A stretch of 64,000 nucleotides of DNA, taken from positions 15,840 through 79,839 of the forward strand of contig JBGAHE010000018.1 of NCBI GenBank assembly GCA_044226365.1. Direction: 5' to 3'. The position numbers and the translations under genes were made by a program. The DNA comes from JALHNI01 sp044226365. Its GTDB lineage: Bacteria; Acidobacteriota; Terriglobia; Bryobacterales; Bryobacteraceae. A model generated the notes under the pieces. The model was not told where the DNA came from. It worked only from the letters and a program-made list of their open reading frames with translations, and made no database searches. Below, piece after piece: positions 17,053 to 25,998 of this stretch (positions are counted from its first letter, which is position 1; each line of letters opens with the position of its first letter).

Positions 17053-18087
17053 TTAACGCCCCGCCTGGCTGAGCGCGTACACCGCAAACGACGCCAGCCA
17101 GTGCTCGCCCCCGTAATTGCCCGTCACGTGCGGCAGCGCGCCGTTCAACAAACGCTGCGCTGCCGCCTCCATCTTCGTCTTCCGCGCCGACCCCGGCAGC
17201 ACCTTCGCAATCCCCGCCAAGCACCACGCCCGGCTCAGCGATAAACCATCCAGATGCACGATCTGGTAATCGCTCCGATCGGACACCTCCGGCGCCTGCA
17301 TCACCCGCGCCAGGCCCTCCTCCGTGTAATACCGCCCGAACCACGCCGCAAACTCCGCCGCCGGCAGCACCCGCCGCATCAAATCGGCCACTTCCAGGCT
17401 CGGCGAGAGAAAGTCGGTTCCGTCGGGCTCCTGCACGGCCGCCATCGCCGTCGTCCGCTCGTAGTAGTCCCGGCTGCGCGCCACAATCTGCGCCGCGAAC
17501 GCGTCATGCTTGGCCGCCCGCGCCCAGTCGAGCGCAAACACCAGGCCGAACGCAGTGTTCGGATGCACCCCCGTCCGGTTCGGATACGTCTGCTTCGGCA
17601 GATACGCCATCCACCGCTGCACAATCACCTCGGTCAACGGCCGCAACGCCTGCGCCCACCGCCGCCCGTCCGCGTCATCCCAGCTGCGCAGTTCCTCATC
17701 GAGCTTCAGCAGCCACGCCCAGCCATACGTCCGCTCGAACGTACTCGCCAGCTTGTACTTCTCGAAGTACGCCACCTCGCCCGCCATCGCCTCGGGCGTA
17801 AAGCTCGCCCCCAGCGTGCGCCGGATGTCGGCTTCACGGGCCAAGCCTGGCGTCGTCTTCAACAGCCGCACCAGCATCCAATGCCCGTGCACGCTCGAAT
17901 GCCAGTCAAAGCAGCCGTAAAACGCCGGATGCAGTTGACGCGGCGTCAGCTTGGCATCGGCCTCGCCTTCGATCGTATGCGCCGTCTTGTTCGGATACTC
18001 CTGCGCAATGCAGCGCAAGGGCAGATCGGCCAATCGGCCCGCCACTTCGAGCGTCATCATGTGCGTCAGCAACAGGAGCGTTCCCAC
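17053..18087 (-). CDS. DUF2891 family protein
   Basis: The 344-residue protein matches DUF2891: the HPAFYGCFDWHSSVHGHWML motif near residue 53, the WLLKLDEELRSWDD segment, NRTGVHPNTAFGL and the C-terminal HWLASFAVYAL. The fold is probably an alpha/alpha toroid with an exposed His/Asp cleft, but the activity is not established. The start is uncertain: GTG 18087 gives a short hydrophobic leader (GTLLLLTHMM), while ATG 18060 or 18057 would begin just before LEVAGRL. It converges with the DinB-like gene, with 11 bases between. Confidence 0.8.
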   Translation of the reverse strand: MGTLLLLTHMMTLEVAGRLADLPLRCIAQEYPNKTAHTIEGEADAKLTPRQLHPAFYGCFDWHSSVHGHWMLVRLLKTTPGLAREADIRRTLGASFTPEAMAGEVAYFEKYKLASTFERTYGWAWLLKLDEELRSWDDADGRRWAQALRPLTEVIVQRWMAYLPKQTYPNRTGVHPNTAFGLVFALDWARAAKHDAFAAQIVARSRDYYERTTAMAAVQEPDGTDFLSPSLEVADLMRRVLPAAEFAAWFGRYYTEEGLARVMQAPEVSDRSDYQIVHLDGLSLSRAWCLAGIAKVLPGSARKTKMEAAAQRLLNGALPHVTGNYGGEHWLASFAVYALSQAGR

Positions 18088-18175
18088 GCCTTAGCGTAGC
18101 CCAAACCGCCGGGTTTCATTGCTTTCCTCAACATTCCCCCTGCCCGTCCGATAAGCCAAAACATAAGGAGAAGCC

Positions 18176-18547
18176 ATGCCCCTTGATGTATTGATCGTCG
18201 ACGATTCCGCGGCGATCAGAAAGATTCTGCAGCGGGTTCTGCTGCAAACCGACGTCACGTTCGGAAAGATGCTGGAGGCCGGCGACGGCGTCGAAGCGCT
18301 GGAGACCTTGAAAGCCAACAAGGTCGGGCTCATCCTCAGCGACATCAACATGCCCAAAATGGACGGACTGCAGTTCCTCGGCCAAGTCAAGGCCGATCCG
18401 GAATGCCGCGACGTGCCGGTTGTCATGATTACCACCGAAGGCTCTCAAGCCAAGGTGATGGAAGCCGTCACGCTCGGGGCGGCCGGCTACATCCGTAAGC
18501 CCTTCACCCCGGATCAAATCAAGGAGAAGCTCACCGGGCTCATCTAG
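18176..18547 (+). CDS. cheY: Single-domain response regulator CheY
   Basis: The 123-residue receiver domain has the acidic pair D9-D10, phospho-acceptor D56 (LILSDINMP), the conserved Thr in MITTEGS and Lys in YIRKPF. No output domain is attached. AAGGAG lies six bases before the ATG. It is the first gene of a nine-gene chemosensory operon on the plus strand and is followed by a CheX-type phosphatase, its likely dephosphorylating partner. The operon has two CheY genes; which one talks to the output machinery is not evident. Confidence 0.92.
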   Translation: MPLDVLIVDDSAAIRKILQRVLLQTDVTFGKMLEAGDGVEALETLKANKVGLILSDINMPKMDGLQFLGQVKADPECRDVPVVMITTEGSQAKVMEAVTLGAAGYIRKPFTPDQIKEKLTGLI

Positions 18548-18565
18548 CCCCGGGCGGCCACCGAC

Positions 18566-19081
18566 ATGGAAAACCAAGAGATTATCCGTTACATTCTCGA
18601 ATCCACCGAAAGCGTCTTTTCGACGATGTTGGGCCTCGAAATCACGCCCGGTGAGCCGCGCCTCAAACAAGGTGTGGTCGGCCCCAGCCACGGCATGGCG
18701 GCGCTGGTCGGCATGGCCGGCGCCTTCGTTGGCACCGGCAGCATCGATTGCTCCGAACGCCTCGCCTGCGTCTTTGCCAGCGCCATGCTCGGCATGGAAT
18801 ACACTACCGTCAACGACGACGTTCTCGACGCGATGGGCGAAGTGGCCAACATGATCGTCGGCAACATCAAGACCAACGTCGAAGCCGTCGTCGGTCCGAT
18901 GGACCTCAGTATTCCCACCGTGGTTCACGGGGGAGAATTCAGCACCCGCAGTTTAAGGAACAACCAATGGACGGTGGTGCCCTTTTATTGCATGGGTGAG
19001 GAGTTTGTCGTGCAAACCATGCTGCTCCCCAGCAACACTCAAACTCAAATGAATCAATCACTTATGGAGGCAGTCGGCTAG
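18566..19081 (+). CDS. cheX: CheX-type chemotaxis phosphatase
   Basis: The 171-residue protein fits CheX/CheC-like CheY-P phosphatases: a helix carrying the catalytic E-x-x-N motif (DAMGEVANMIVGNIKTNVE) and a following DLSIPTVVHGG strand. CheX acts as a dimer and removes phosphate from CheY. It lies 18 bases after cheY, so the two are likely co-translated. A paralogue closes the operon (25999-26520). Confidence 0.85.
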   Translation: MENQEIIRYILESTESVFSTMLGLEITPGEPRLKQGVVGPSHGMAALVGMAGAFVGTGSIDCSERLACVFASAMLGMEYTTVNDDVLDAMGEVANMIVGNIKTNVEAVVGPMDLSIPTVVHGGEFSTRSLRNNQWTVVPFYCMGEEFVVQTMLLPSNTQTQMNQSLMEAVG

Positions 19082-19201
19082 TTTTTAGACTACCCCTGAA
19101 AGATGCAGGCGGTCTATGCGAAGACCGTAAAAAGTGGCCGATGAGTGTCTTAGTTGGAGCTGATTTTTAGTTCCAGTGAAATCGTCGGTCGGGAGTCAGT
19201 C
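19082..19201 (+). other. Leader region upstream of cheA
   Basis: This 120-base gap inside the che operon holds a six-base-pair hairpin (CGGTCT at 19110-19115 with AGACCG at 19122-19127) but no T-run, so it is not a standard terminator. A second promoter or an RNA processing site for the cheA section is possible; no known riboswitch motif is recognised. GGGAG lies six bases before the chosen cheA ATG. Confidence 0.3.
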
Positions 19202-21433
19202 ATGCATGATCAGGACGTAGTCCGCGAGTTCCTGGTGGAAAGTCACGAGAACCTTTCCCGCCTCGATCGTGAACTCGTGGAGCTCGAGAAGCACCCGAAA
19301 GATGCGGCGCTGCTGGCCAGCATCTTTCGCACCATTCATACGATCAAGGGCACCTGCGGATTCCTCTCGTTCTCGACTCTGGAGAAGGTGACTCATCAGG
19401 CGGAAAACCTGCTGAGCCAATTGCGCGACGGCAAACGCGTGCTGTCTCCGGCGCTGGTGTCTTTGATTCTCGAAACGGTCGACGCCACCCGTAAAGTCCT
19501 CGCCTCACTCGAAGCGAGCGGCGAAGAAGGCCCCGATGAGTTCGCCGGCCTCATCGAACGCCTCAAGGCGGCCACCCAAAGTCCGTTCGCCGCGCCCGCC
19601 CCGCTCCCGGAAGCCCCCGCCGGCCTCGCCCTCTCCGGACCCGCCATCTCCGGACCCTCTATCTCCCCGCTGCCCACCGAACTGCCGCTCGAAAAGGCCG
19701 CCGAGGAAGAGACCGCCAAGGCCTCCACCGTCGCCGAAGCCAATGTCCGCGTCGATGTCGGCCTGCTCGACAAGCTCATGGACTTAGTCGGCGAACTCGT
19801 GCTCACCCGTAACCAGATTCTGCAGTTCAACTCCGACCGCGACGACGCCGCGCTCAACGCCACCTCGCAGCGCCTCAACCTGATCACCACCGAACTTCAG
19901 GAAGGCGTCATGAAGACGCGCATGCAGCCCATCGGCACCGTCTGGAACAAGCTCCCGCGCGTGGTGCGCGACATGGCCCTGCTGCTCGGCAAACAGATTC
20001 GCCTGGAGATGGAGGGCGCCGGCACCGAGTTGGACCGCACCATCATCGAGGCCATCAAGGACCCGCTCGTGCACCTGGTCCGCAACGCCTGCGACCACGG
20101 CATCGAAGCGCCCGAAATCCGCGTCGCCCAAGGCAAAGCGCCGCAAGGCCGCCTCACCCTGCGCGCCTATCACGAAGGCGGGCAGGTCATCATCGAAATC
20201 TCCGACGACGGCGCCGGCATCAACCTCGAACGTGTCCGGCAAAAGGCCGCCGAAAAAGGCCTCCTCCGGCCCGATCAGGTCGAGAAGCTCTCCGACCGCG
20301 AAGCCCTCAACCTCATCTTCCGCCCCGGCTTCTCCACCGCCACCCAGATCACCAACCTCTCGGGCCGCGGCGTCGGCATGGATGTCGTCAAGTCGAACAT
20401 CGAACGCATCGGCGGCGTGGCCGACGTCTTCAGCCGCCCCGGCGAAGGCGCCACCGTCCGCCTCAAGATTCCGCTCACGCTCGCCATCATTCCCGGCCTG
20501 GTGATCTCCAGTGGCGGCGAGTGCTTCGTCATCCCGCAGGTCAGCCTGCTGGAGCTGATTCGCCTCGAAGGCGACGCCCCGGAGAAGCAGATCGAGCACG
20601 TCCACGGCACACCGGTCTATCGCCGCCGCGGACGCCTGCTGCCGATCGCCTATCTGAACGAGGTCCTGGACCTCGAGCGCGCGGCTCCGTCGGAGGCCGT
20701 CAGCATCGTCGTTCTCCAGGCCGAAGACCGTCAGTTTGGACTCGTCGTCGACGGCATCAACGATACGCAGGAAATCGTCGTCAAACCGCTCGGCAAGCAG
20801 TTGAAAGGCCTCGCCATCTACGCTGGCGCCACCATCATGGGCGATGGCCGCGTCGCCCTGATTCTGGATGTGCTCGGCATCGGCCAGCGCTCGGGCGTCC
20901 TCGCCGAACTCCGCGAGCAGACGCGCGCTGCGGTCGAAACCAAAGCCGTCGAAACGGTCGAACGCGAACCGCTGCTGTTGTTCAGCGCCGGCAGCTTCGG
21001 ACGCCTGGCGGTGCCGCTCGCCCGCGTCGCCCGCCTCGAAGAGATTTCGCCACAGGTGATCGAACGGGCCGGCGGCAGCCGCGTCGTGCAGTACCGCAAC
21101 CGCATTCTGCCGCTCGTCTCGCTGCACGAAATCCTCGAGCCCGGCGTTTCCCCGCCCCCGCTCGGCGACCCGCTCCAGGTCATCGTCGTCAAGACCGGTG
21201 AAACGGGCGTCGGCCTGATCGTCGATCAGATTCTCGACGTCGCCGAAGAGGTCATCGAGGTCCGCCGGCCCGCGCGCCGCCCCGGCTTACTGGCCTCGGC
21301 GGTCGTCGGCAAGCACATCACCGACTTCCTGGACCTCGACCAGATCATCGAGAGCGTCGCTCCCGAGGACCGCGTCCCCCGCGACATGTCACAACTCGCC
21401 GAAGCCGTGCTGGCCGGCGTGGGAGAGGAGTAA
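19202..21433 (+). CDS. cheA: Chemotaxis histidine kinase CheA with two CheW-like domains
   Basis: The 743-residue protein has a P1/Hpt domain with phospho-His46 (FRTIHTIKGTCGFL), a Pro/Ala-rich linker (residues ~130-175) where the P2 CheY-binding domain would usually be, a P3 dimerisation helix pair (DKLMDLVGELVLTRNQIL), a P4 HATPase with N-box HLVRNACDHGIE and G-boxes SDDGAGI and GRGVGMD, a P5 CheW-like domain, and a second CheW-like domain from about residue 590 (REPLLLFSAGSFGRLAVPL to the C-terminus). The start at 19202 follows GGGAG and begins directly with the Hpt helix. It phosphorylates the CheY proteins and CheB-type regulators in response to receptor state. Confidence 0.93.
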   Translation: MHDQDVVREFLVESHENLSRLDRELVELEKHPKDAALLASIFRTIHTIKGTCGFLSFSTLEKVTHQAENLLSQLRDGKRVLSPALVSLILETVDATRKVLASLEASGEEGPDEFAGLIERLKAATQSPFAAPAPLPEAPAGLALSGPAISGPSISPLPTELPLEKAAEEETAKASTVAEANVRVDVGLLDKLMDLVGELVLTRNQILQFNSDRDDAALNATSQRLNLITTELQEGVMKTRMQPIGTVWNKLPRVVRDMALLLGKQIRLEMEGAGTELDRTIIEAIKDPLVHLVRNACDHGIEAPEIRVAQGKAPQGRLTLRAYHEGGQVIIEISDDGAGINLERVRQKAAEKGLLRPDQVEKLSDREALNLIFRPGFSTATQITNLSGRGVGMDVVKSNIERIGGVADVFSRPGEGATVRLKIPLTLAIIPGLVISSGGECFVIPQVSLLELIRLEGDAPEKQIEHVHGTPVYRRRGRLLPIAYLNEVLDLERAAPSEAVSIVVLQAEDRQFGLVVDGINDTQEIVVKPLGKQLKGLAIYAGATIMGDGRVALILDVLGIGQRSGVLAELREQTRAAVETKAVETVEREPLLLFSAGSFGRLAVPLARVARLEEISPQVIERAGGSRVVQYRNRILPLVSLHEILEPGVSPPPLGDPLQVIVVKTGETGVGLIVDQILDVAEEVIEVRRPARRPGLLASAVVGKHITDFLDLDQIIESVAPEDRVPRDMSQLAEAVLAGVGEE

Positions 21434-21436
21434 CCG

Positions 21437-21880
21437 ATGGCCCTAGGCAATCAATACGCCACCTTCTTTGTCGCCGACCTGTTCTTCGGCGTCGATGTCC
21501 TCCGCGTGCAGGAAGTGCTCCGGTTCCAGCAGATGACGCGCGTCCCGCAGGCGCCCAACGTCATCGAAGGCCTCATCAACCTGCGCGGCCAGATCGTCAC
21601 CGCCATCGACATGCGCGGCCGGCTCCGCCTGCCGCCCCGCGATGGACAGCAAACGCCCATGAACATGGTCGTGCGCACCGAAGACGGCGCCGTCAGTCTG
21701 CTGGTCGACGAGATCGGCGACGTCCTCGATGTCGACGCTTCCGCCTGCGAACGGCCGCCCGTGAATCTCGACCCCTCCGCGCGGCAACTCATCTCCGGGG
21801 TCTACAAGCTCAAAGGACGCTTGCTGCTCGTCCTCGATACCGAGCGGGCCGTGGAATTCGCCGCCCCGCCCAGTCGTTAA
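21437..21880 (+). CDS. cheW: Chemotaxis adaptor CheW
   Basis: The 147-residue SH3-like adaptor has the CheW signature APNVIEGLINLRGQIVTAIDMRGRL and a C-terminal LISGVYKLKGRLLLVLDTERAV strand. It couples the receptor to CheA. It starts three bases after the cheA stop, with GAGAGGAG in the end of cheA acting as ribosome-binding site, so translation is coupled. Typical length for a stand-alone CheW. Confidence 0.93.
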   Translation: MALGNQYATFFVADLFFGVDVLRVQEVLRFQQMTRVPQAPNVIEGLINLRGQIVTAIDMRGRLRLPPRDGQQTPMNMVVRTEDGAVSLLVDEIGDVLDVDASACERPPVNLDPSARQLISGVYKLKGRLLLVLDTERAVEFAAPPSR

Positions 21881-21901
21881 ACAGCCCCTTAAGAGAAAGG
21901 C

Positions 21902-24145
21902 ATGACTATGGCCAACCCCACCCCCAAGAGCCGTCGTTCGGCGCCGTCCCCCGTCGCCGTCCTCGACGCCCCCGAGCCGCTGTCGGCTCTCCATGCGGAG
22001 ATTGCGCGCGTCGCCGCGTCGCTCCGTGAAGGCCGGCTGGAAGAACGTCTCCGGACTTCCGCCCTCGATCCCGACGCCCAGGCGGTCACCGCCGATCTCA
22101 ATGGCCTCATTGACGACCTGGTCCGCCCGCTGCGCCAAACCACCGGCTACGTTGGCCGCTTGAGCGCGGGCGAAGTGCCGCCCCAACTCCTCGCCGGCTA
22201 TCCCGGCGACCTCGAAGCGCTCCGCGAAGGCTTGAACTCCTGCGGCGACACGCTCGCCGGCCTCCTCGAGGCCCTGCGCGCGATGACCGACGAACACGCC
22301 CGCGGCGACATCGACGTCGTCATTCCCACGGACCGTTTCACCGGCGACTACCGCCTCATCGCCCAGGGCATCAACGATTTGGTCGCCAGCCACATCGCCG
22401 TCAAGAAAAAGGCCATGGCCGTAGTCAACGATTTCAGCCAGGGCAACTTCAATACGCCGCTCGAACAACTCCCCGGCAAGAAGGCCTTCATCAACGACAC
22501 CATTGAGCGCCTCCGCTCGAACGTCCAGACCTTCATCGCCGAAATGAAGAACATGTCGAACGAGCACAACCGCGGCGACATCGACGTCGTCATCCCGGTC
22601 GAGAAGTTCGCCGGCGATTACCGCGTGATGGCTCAGGGCGTCAACGAAATGGTCGCCGGCCACATCAACGTCAAGAAAAAGGCGATGGCCTGCGTCGCCG
22701 AATTCAGCCAGGGCAACTTCGCCGCCACGCTCGAACAGTTCCCCGGCAAGAAGGCCTTCATCAACGACACCATCGAACGCCTGCGCGCCAATCTTCAGAA
22801 CTTCATCAACGACATGAAGCACATGTCCGCCGAGCATAACCACGGCGACATCGATGTCACCATCCCGATCGAGAAATTCACCGGGGACTACCGGATCATG
22901 GCTCAGGGCGTCAACGACATGGTCGCCGGCCACATCAGCGTGAAGAAAAAGGCGATGGCCTGCATCGCCGAGTTCGGCAAGGGCAACTTCCAGGCGCCGC
23001 TCGAACGGTTCCCCGGCAAGAAAGCCTTCATCAACGACACCATCGAGCAGGTGCGCAACAACCTCGAAGCGCTCATCGTCGATGTCGACGGCCTGGTCAA
23101 GGCCGCGCTGGTCGGCAACCTCTCCACGCGCGCCGATGCCAGCCGCCATCAGGGCGACTTCCGCAAGATCGTCGAAGGCGTCAACCAAACGCTTGACGCG
23201 GTGGTCAAGCCCATCCGCGCGGCTTCGGACACCTTGGGCCGCATCGCCGCGCGCGACCTCACCGCCCGCGTCACCGACGCCCAACAGGGCGACTACGCCC
23301 AGTTGAAGGAAGACATCAACCGCATGGCGGTGGACCTGCAAACCAGCATGCGCAACTTCAGCCAGAACGCGCAGGCTCTTTCGGCCGCCTCCGAAGAACT
23401 CTCGGCCGTCAGTCAGCAGATGGCCTCCAGCGCCGGCGAAACCGATGCCCAGGCCGGTGTCGTCTCCGCCGCCAGCGACCAGGTCTCAAGCAACGTCACC
23501 TCCGTCGCTTCGGCTTCCGAAGAGATGCAGTTCTCCATCCGCGAGATCTCGAAGAACGCCAACGAATCGGCGCGTGTCGCCAAGAACGCCGTCCAGGTCG
23601 CGCACACCACCAACGAAACCATGCGCAAGCTCGGTGAGTCGAGCGTCGAGATCGGGAACGTCATCAAGGTGATCACCTCGATCGCCCAACAGACCAACCT
23701 GCTCGCCTTAAACGCCACCATCGAAGCCGCCCGAGCTGGCGAAGCCGGCAAGGGCTTCGCCGTGGTCGCCAACGAAGTCAAGGAACTCGCCAAGCAAACC
23801 GCCCGCGCCACCGAAGAGATCGGCCAGAAGATCGACGCGATCCAAAGCGACACCAAAGGCGCGGTCAAAGCGATTGAAGAGATCGGCAGCATCATCAACC
23901 AGATCAACGACATCTCCAACAGCATCGCCTCGGCCGTCGAAGAGCAAACCGTCACCACCAACGAAATCGGCCGTAGCGTCACCGAAGCGGCCCGCGGCGT
24001 GGGCGAAATCGCCAAGAACATTGGCGGCGTCGCGGTGGCAGCCAAGAACACCACGCAAGGCGCCAACGACACGCGCCGGGCCTCCCAGGAACTCAGCCAG
24101 ATGGCGGCGCAACTCCAGACCGTCATCTCGCAGTTCACCCTCTAA
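21902..24145 (+). CDS. Soluble methyl-accepting chemotaxis protein with triple repeat sensor
   Basis: The 747-residue receptor has no transmembrane segment, so it should be cytoplasmic. Residues 128-397 are three tandem 90-residue units, each carrying RGDIDVVIP-like, GDYR, VKKKAM and PGKKAFINDTIE motifs. A HAMP-like stretch (residues ~400-480, VKPIRAASDTLGRIAARDLTARV) leads to the signalling domain with the conserved hairpin tip (IAQQTNLLALNATIEAARAGE, about residue 590-620) that binds CheA and CheW. Methylation helices flank the tip. No C-terminal CheR-tethering pentapeptide is seen. The ligand is unknown; the repeats may be poly-HAMP or an array sensing an internal signal. Confidence 0.92.
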   Translation: MTMANPTPKSRRSAPSPVAVLDAPEPLSALHAEIARVAASLREGRLEERLRTSALDPDAQAVTADLNGLIDDLVRPLRQTTGYVGRLSAGEVPPQLLAGYPGDLEALREGLNSCGDTLAGLLEALRAMTDEHARGDIDVVIPTDRFTGDYRLIAQGINDLVASHIAVKKKAMAVVNDFSQGNFNTPLEQLPGKKAFINDTIERLRSNVQTFIAEMKNMSNEHNRGDIDVVIPVEKFAGDYRVMAQGVNEMVAGHINVKKKAMACVAEFSQGNFAATLEQFPGKKAFINDTIERLRANLQNFINDMKHMSAEHNHGDIDVTIPIEKFTGDYRIMAQGVNDMVAGHISVKKKAMACIAEFGKGNFQAPLERFPGKKAFINDTIEQVRNNLEALIVDVDGLVKAALVGNLSTRADASRHQGDFRKIVEGVNQTLDAVVKPIRAASDTLGRIAARDLTARVTDAQQGDYAQLKEDINRMAVDLQTSMRNFSQNAQALSAASEELSAVSQQMASSAGETDAQAGVVSAASDQVSSNVTSVASASEEMQFSIREISKNANESARVAKNAVQVAHTTNETMRKLGESSVEIGNVIKVITSIAQQTNLLALNATIEAARAGEAGKGFAVVANEVKELAKQTARATEEIGQKIDAIQSDTKGAVKAIEEIGSIINQINDISNSIASAVEEQTVTTNEIGRSVTEAARGVGEIAKNIGGVAVAAKNTTQGANDTRRASQELSQMAAQLQTVISQFTL
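22283..23092 (+). repeat. Three in-frame 270-bp tandem repeats in the receptor gene
   Basis: Units begin at 22283, 22553 and 22823, each starting with an ATG codon inside the MxxEHxxGDIDV motif, giving an exact 270-base (90-codon) period. Nucleotide similarity is high in the GGCAAGAAGGCCTTCATCAA core, indicating duplication within the gene. The third unit is followed by a diverged junction at about 23093. Confidence 0.9.
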
Positions 24146-24163
24146 CCGAGAAAGGACCATTCG

Positions 24164-24538
24164 ATGGCCAAAGCACTGATCGTCGACGACTCGCGCGCCG
24201 TGCGCATGATCCTCGCCAAGACCATGAGGGACCTGGGCTACGAGGTGCGCGAAGCGGGTAACGGCCGCGAGGCTCTCGAAGTCATGGAGACCGAGCAACG
24301 CTCGGTCTCCCTCGTCCTCGCCGACTGGAATATGCCCGAGATGAACGGCTTCGAACTGCTCCAGCGCCTGCGCGGCAACCCCGACCTCGCCAACCTGGTC
24401 GTCCTCATGGTGACCACCGAAACCGAGATCGACCAGATGGCCGCCGCGCTGGAAGCCGGCGCCAACGAGTACGTCATGAAGCCTTTCAGCCGGGACATCC
24501 TGGTCGACAAGCTTCGCCTGGCTGGGATCCCGGTTTGA
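24164..24538 (+). CDS. cheY: Second single-domain response regulator CheY
   Basis: The 124-residue receiver domain has D8-D9, phospho-acceptor D54 (LVLADWNMP), T in MVTTETE and K in YVMKPF. GAGAAAGGA precedes the ATG. It is 18 bases after the receptor gene and its stop overlaps the possible TTG start of cheB. Its sequence differs clearly from the first CheY, so the two may serve output and sink or adaptation roles; this is inference. Confidence 0.92.
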   Translation: MAKALIVDDSRAVRMILAKTMRDLGYEVREAGNGREALEVMETEQRSVSLVLADWNMPEMNGFELLQRLRGNPDLANLVVLMVTTETEIDQMAAALEAGANEYVMKPFSRDILVDKLRLAGIPV

Positions 24539-25125
24539 CGCGCCCGCCGATGAAGCTCCGCCCACGGGTGCTGGCCATCGGCGGATCCACCGGGGGCCCC
24601 AACGCGTTGGCCGCCGTGCTGCCCGCCCTTCCGGCGGACTTCCCGCTGCCGGTGCTCGTCGTCCAGCACATGCCGCCCCTGTTTACGGGCCTGCTGGCGG
24701 AGCGCCTCAATACGTCCTGCCCCTTGCCGGTCACCGAAGCCAAGGATGGCGACGGGATCCAGCCCGGCCGGATCATCATTGCCCGCGGTGGCTATCACCT
24801 CTCGGTCGGCGAGGATCGCCGCATCCATCTCGACCAGAACCCGCCGCGTAACTCCTGCCGGCCGGCCGTCGACACGCTCTTCGACTCGGTCGCCGCCGTG
24901 TACGGCGGCGCCGTCCTCGCCGTCGTTCTCACCGGCATGGGCGTCGATGGCGTCGCCGGCGCGCAGAAGCTGCATGCGCTCGGGGCCCACATCCTCGTGC
25001 AGGATGAAGCCACCAGCGTCGTCTGGGGCATGCCGGGCGCCGTCGCCAAAGCCGGTCTCGCCGACCGCACGCTGCCCCTGGATTCCGTGGCGCCGGAGAT
25101 CCTGCGCCTCGTCAATCATCACTAA
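24535..25125 (+). CDS. cheB: Protein-glutamate methylesterase CheB (catalytic domain only)
   Basis: CheB removes methyl groups from receptors. The protein has the catalytic triad motifs GGSTGGP (Ser), VQHMPP (His) and LTGMGVDG (Asp) but no N-terminal receiver domain, so it may be controlled by the adjacent CheY in trans or be constitutive. Two starts are possible: TTG 24535, which overlaps the cheY stop as TTGA, or ATG 24550, which begins with KLRPRVLAIGGSTGG as stand-alone CheB domains do. The ATG gives 191 residues. Confidence 0.9.
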   Translation: MTRPPMKLRPRVLAIGGSTGGPNALAAVLPALPADFPLPVLVVQHMPPLFTGLLAERLNTSCPLPVTEAKDGDGIQPGRIIIARGGYHLSVGEDRRIHLDQNPPRNSCRPAVDTLFDSVAAVYGGAVLAVVLTGMGVDGVAGAQKLHALGAHILVQDEATSVVWGMPGAVAKAGLADRTLPLDSVAPEILRLVNHH

Positions 25126-25158
25126 GTCGCCTCTAATTTTGAGCCCGAAGGAATACGG

Positions 25159-25983
25159 ATGCCGACCTCCACCGAAATCCACGCTGAGAATTATCGCTTC
25201 CTGCAGGAACACGTCTATTCCGAATCCGGCATCGTGCTCGAACAGGACAAGCACTACCTGTTTGAAAGCCGCCTCGGACCGATCGCCAAAGAAATGGGAC
25301 TCGGCTCCGTCAACGACCTCTGCGCCCTGGTCCGAGCCACCCGCCCCGCCGACTTGAGCCGCCGCGTCGTCGAGGCCATGACCACCAACGAAACCTACTT
25401 CTTCCGCGAGCCCGCCCACTACGACGCCATTAAGAACATCCTTCTTCCCCGCCTGCGCCGGGAACGCGCTGACACCCGCATGCTGCGCTTCTGGTCCGCC
25501 GCTTCCTCTACCGGCCAGGAGGCGTATAGCCTCGCCATGCTCCTGCTCGAAAACGGCTTCGAAGACTGGAACGTCCAGATCCTGGGCACCGATTATTCCG
25601 CCCCCGTCGTCGAGCGCGCTCGCGCCGGCGTCTATCAGCAGATCGAAGTCAACCGCGGCCTGCCGACACCGATGCTTGTCAAGCACTTCCGGCGCTCCGG
25701 CGTCGATTGGCACATCGGAGACCGCGTCCGGCAGATGTGCCGCTTCGAAACCATTGACCTGCGCCGCAGCATGCGCTCGCTCGGTCCCTTCGACCTCGTC
25801 TTCTGCCGCAACGTCATGATCTACTTCGACGCCGAAACCAAAAAGAACATCCTGCGCGAACTCCACGGCACGCTCTTCCGCGGCGGCTGGCTGCTCTTAG
25901 GCGGCGCCGAAACCGCCTTTGGCGCCGACCAATGGTTCGACCGCCAACCGGTCGGCACCGCGCTCGCTTACGTGGCCCGCTGA
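25159..25983 (+). CDS. cheR: Chemotaxis methyltransferase CheR
   Basis: CheR methylates receptor glutamates with S-adenosylmethionine. The 274-residue protein has an N-terminal helical domain (residues 1-75), TTNETYFFREP, the SAM-binding segment LRFWSAASSTGQEAYSLAM, GTDYSAPVVERARAGVY, FDLVFCRNVMIYFD and a terminal GGAETAFG. Length and motif order are standard and no TPR extension is present. A GAAGGAA site precedes the ATG. Confidence 0.94.
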   Translation: MPTSTEIHAENYRFLQEHVYSESGIVLEQDKHYLFESRLGPIAKEMGLGSVNDLCALVRATRPADLSRRVVEAMTTNETYFFREPAHYDAIKNILLPRLRRERADTRMLRFWSAASSTGQEAYSLAMLLLENGFEDWNVQILGTDYSAPVVERARAGVYQQIEVNRGLPTPMLVKHFRRSGVDWHIGDRVRQMCRFETIDLRRSMRSLGPFDLVFCRNVMIYFDAETKKNILRELHGTLFRGGWLLLGGAETAFGADQWFDRQPVGTALAYVAR

Positions 25984-25998
25984 GAAAAGGAGAACCTC

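Noticed and set aside
19082..19201. Cyclic-di-GMP riboswitch upstream of cheA
   Set aside because: A GAAAG and short hairpins are present, but the conserved GEMM core is not found.
21443..23341. A 632-codon frame antisense to cheW and the receptor gene
   Set aside because: Mirrors the receptor repeats, has Asp/Gly/Val bias and no motif; the sense genes are certain.
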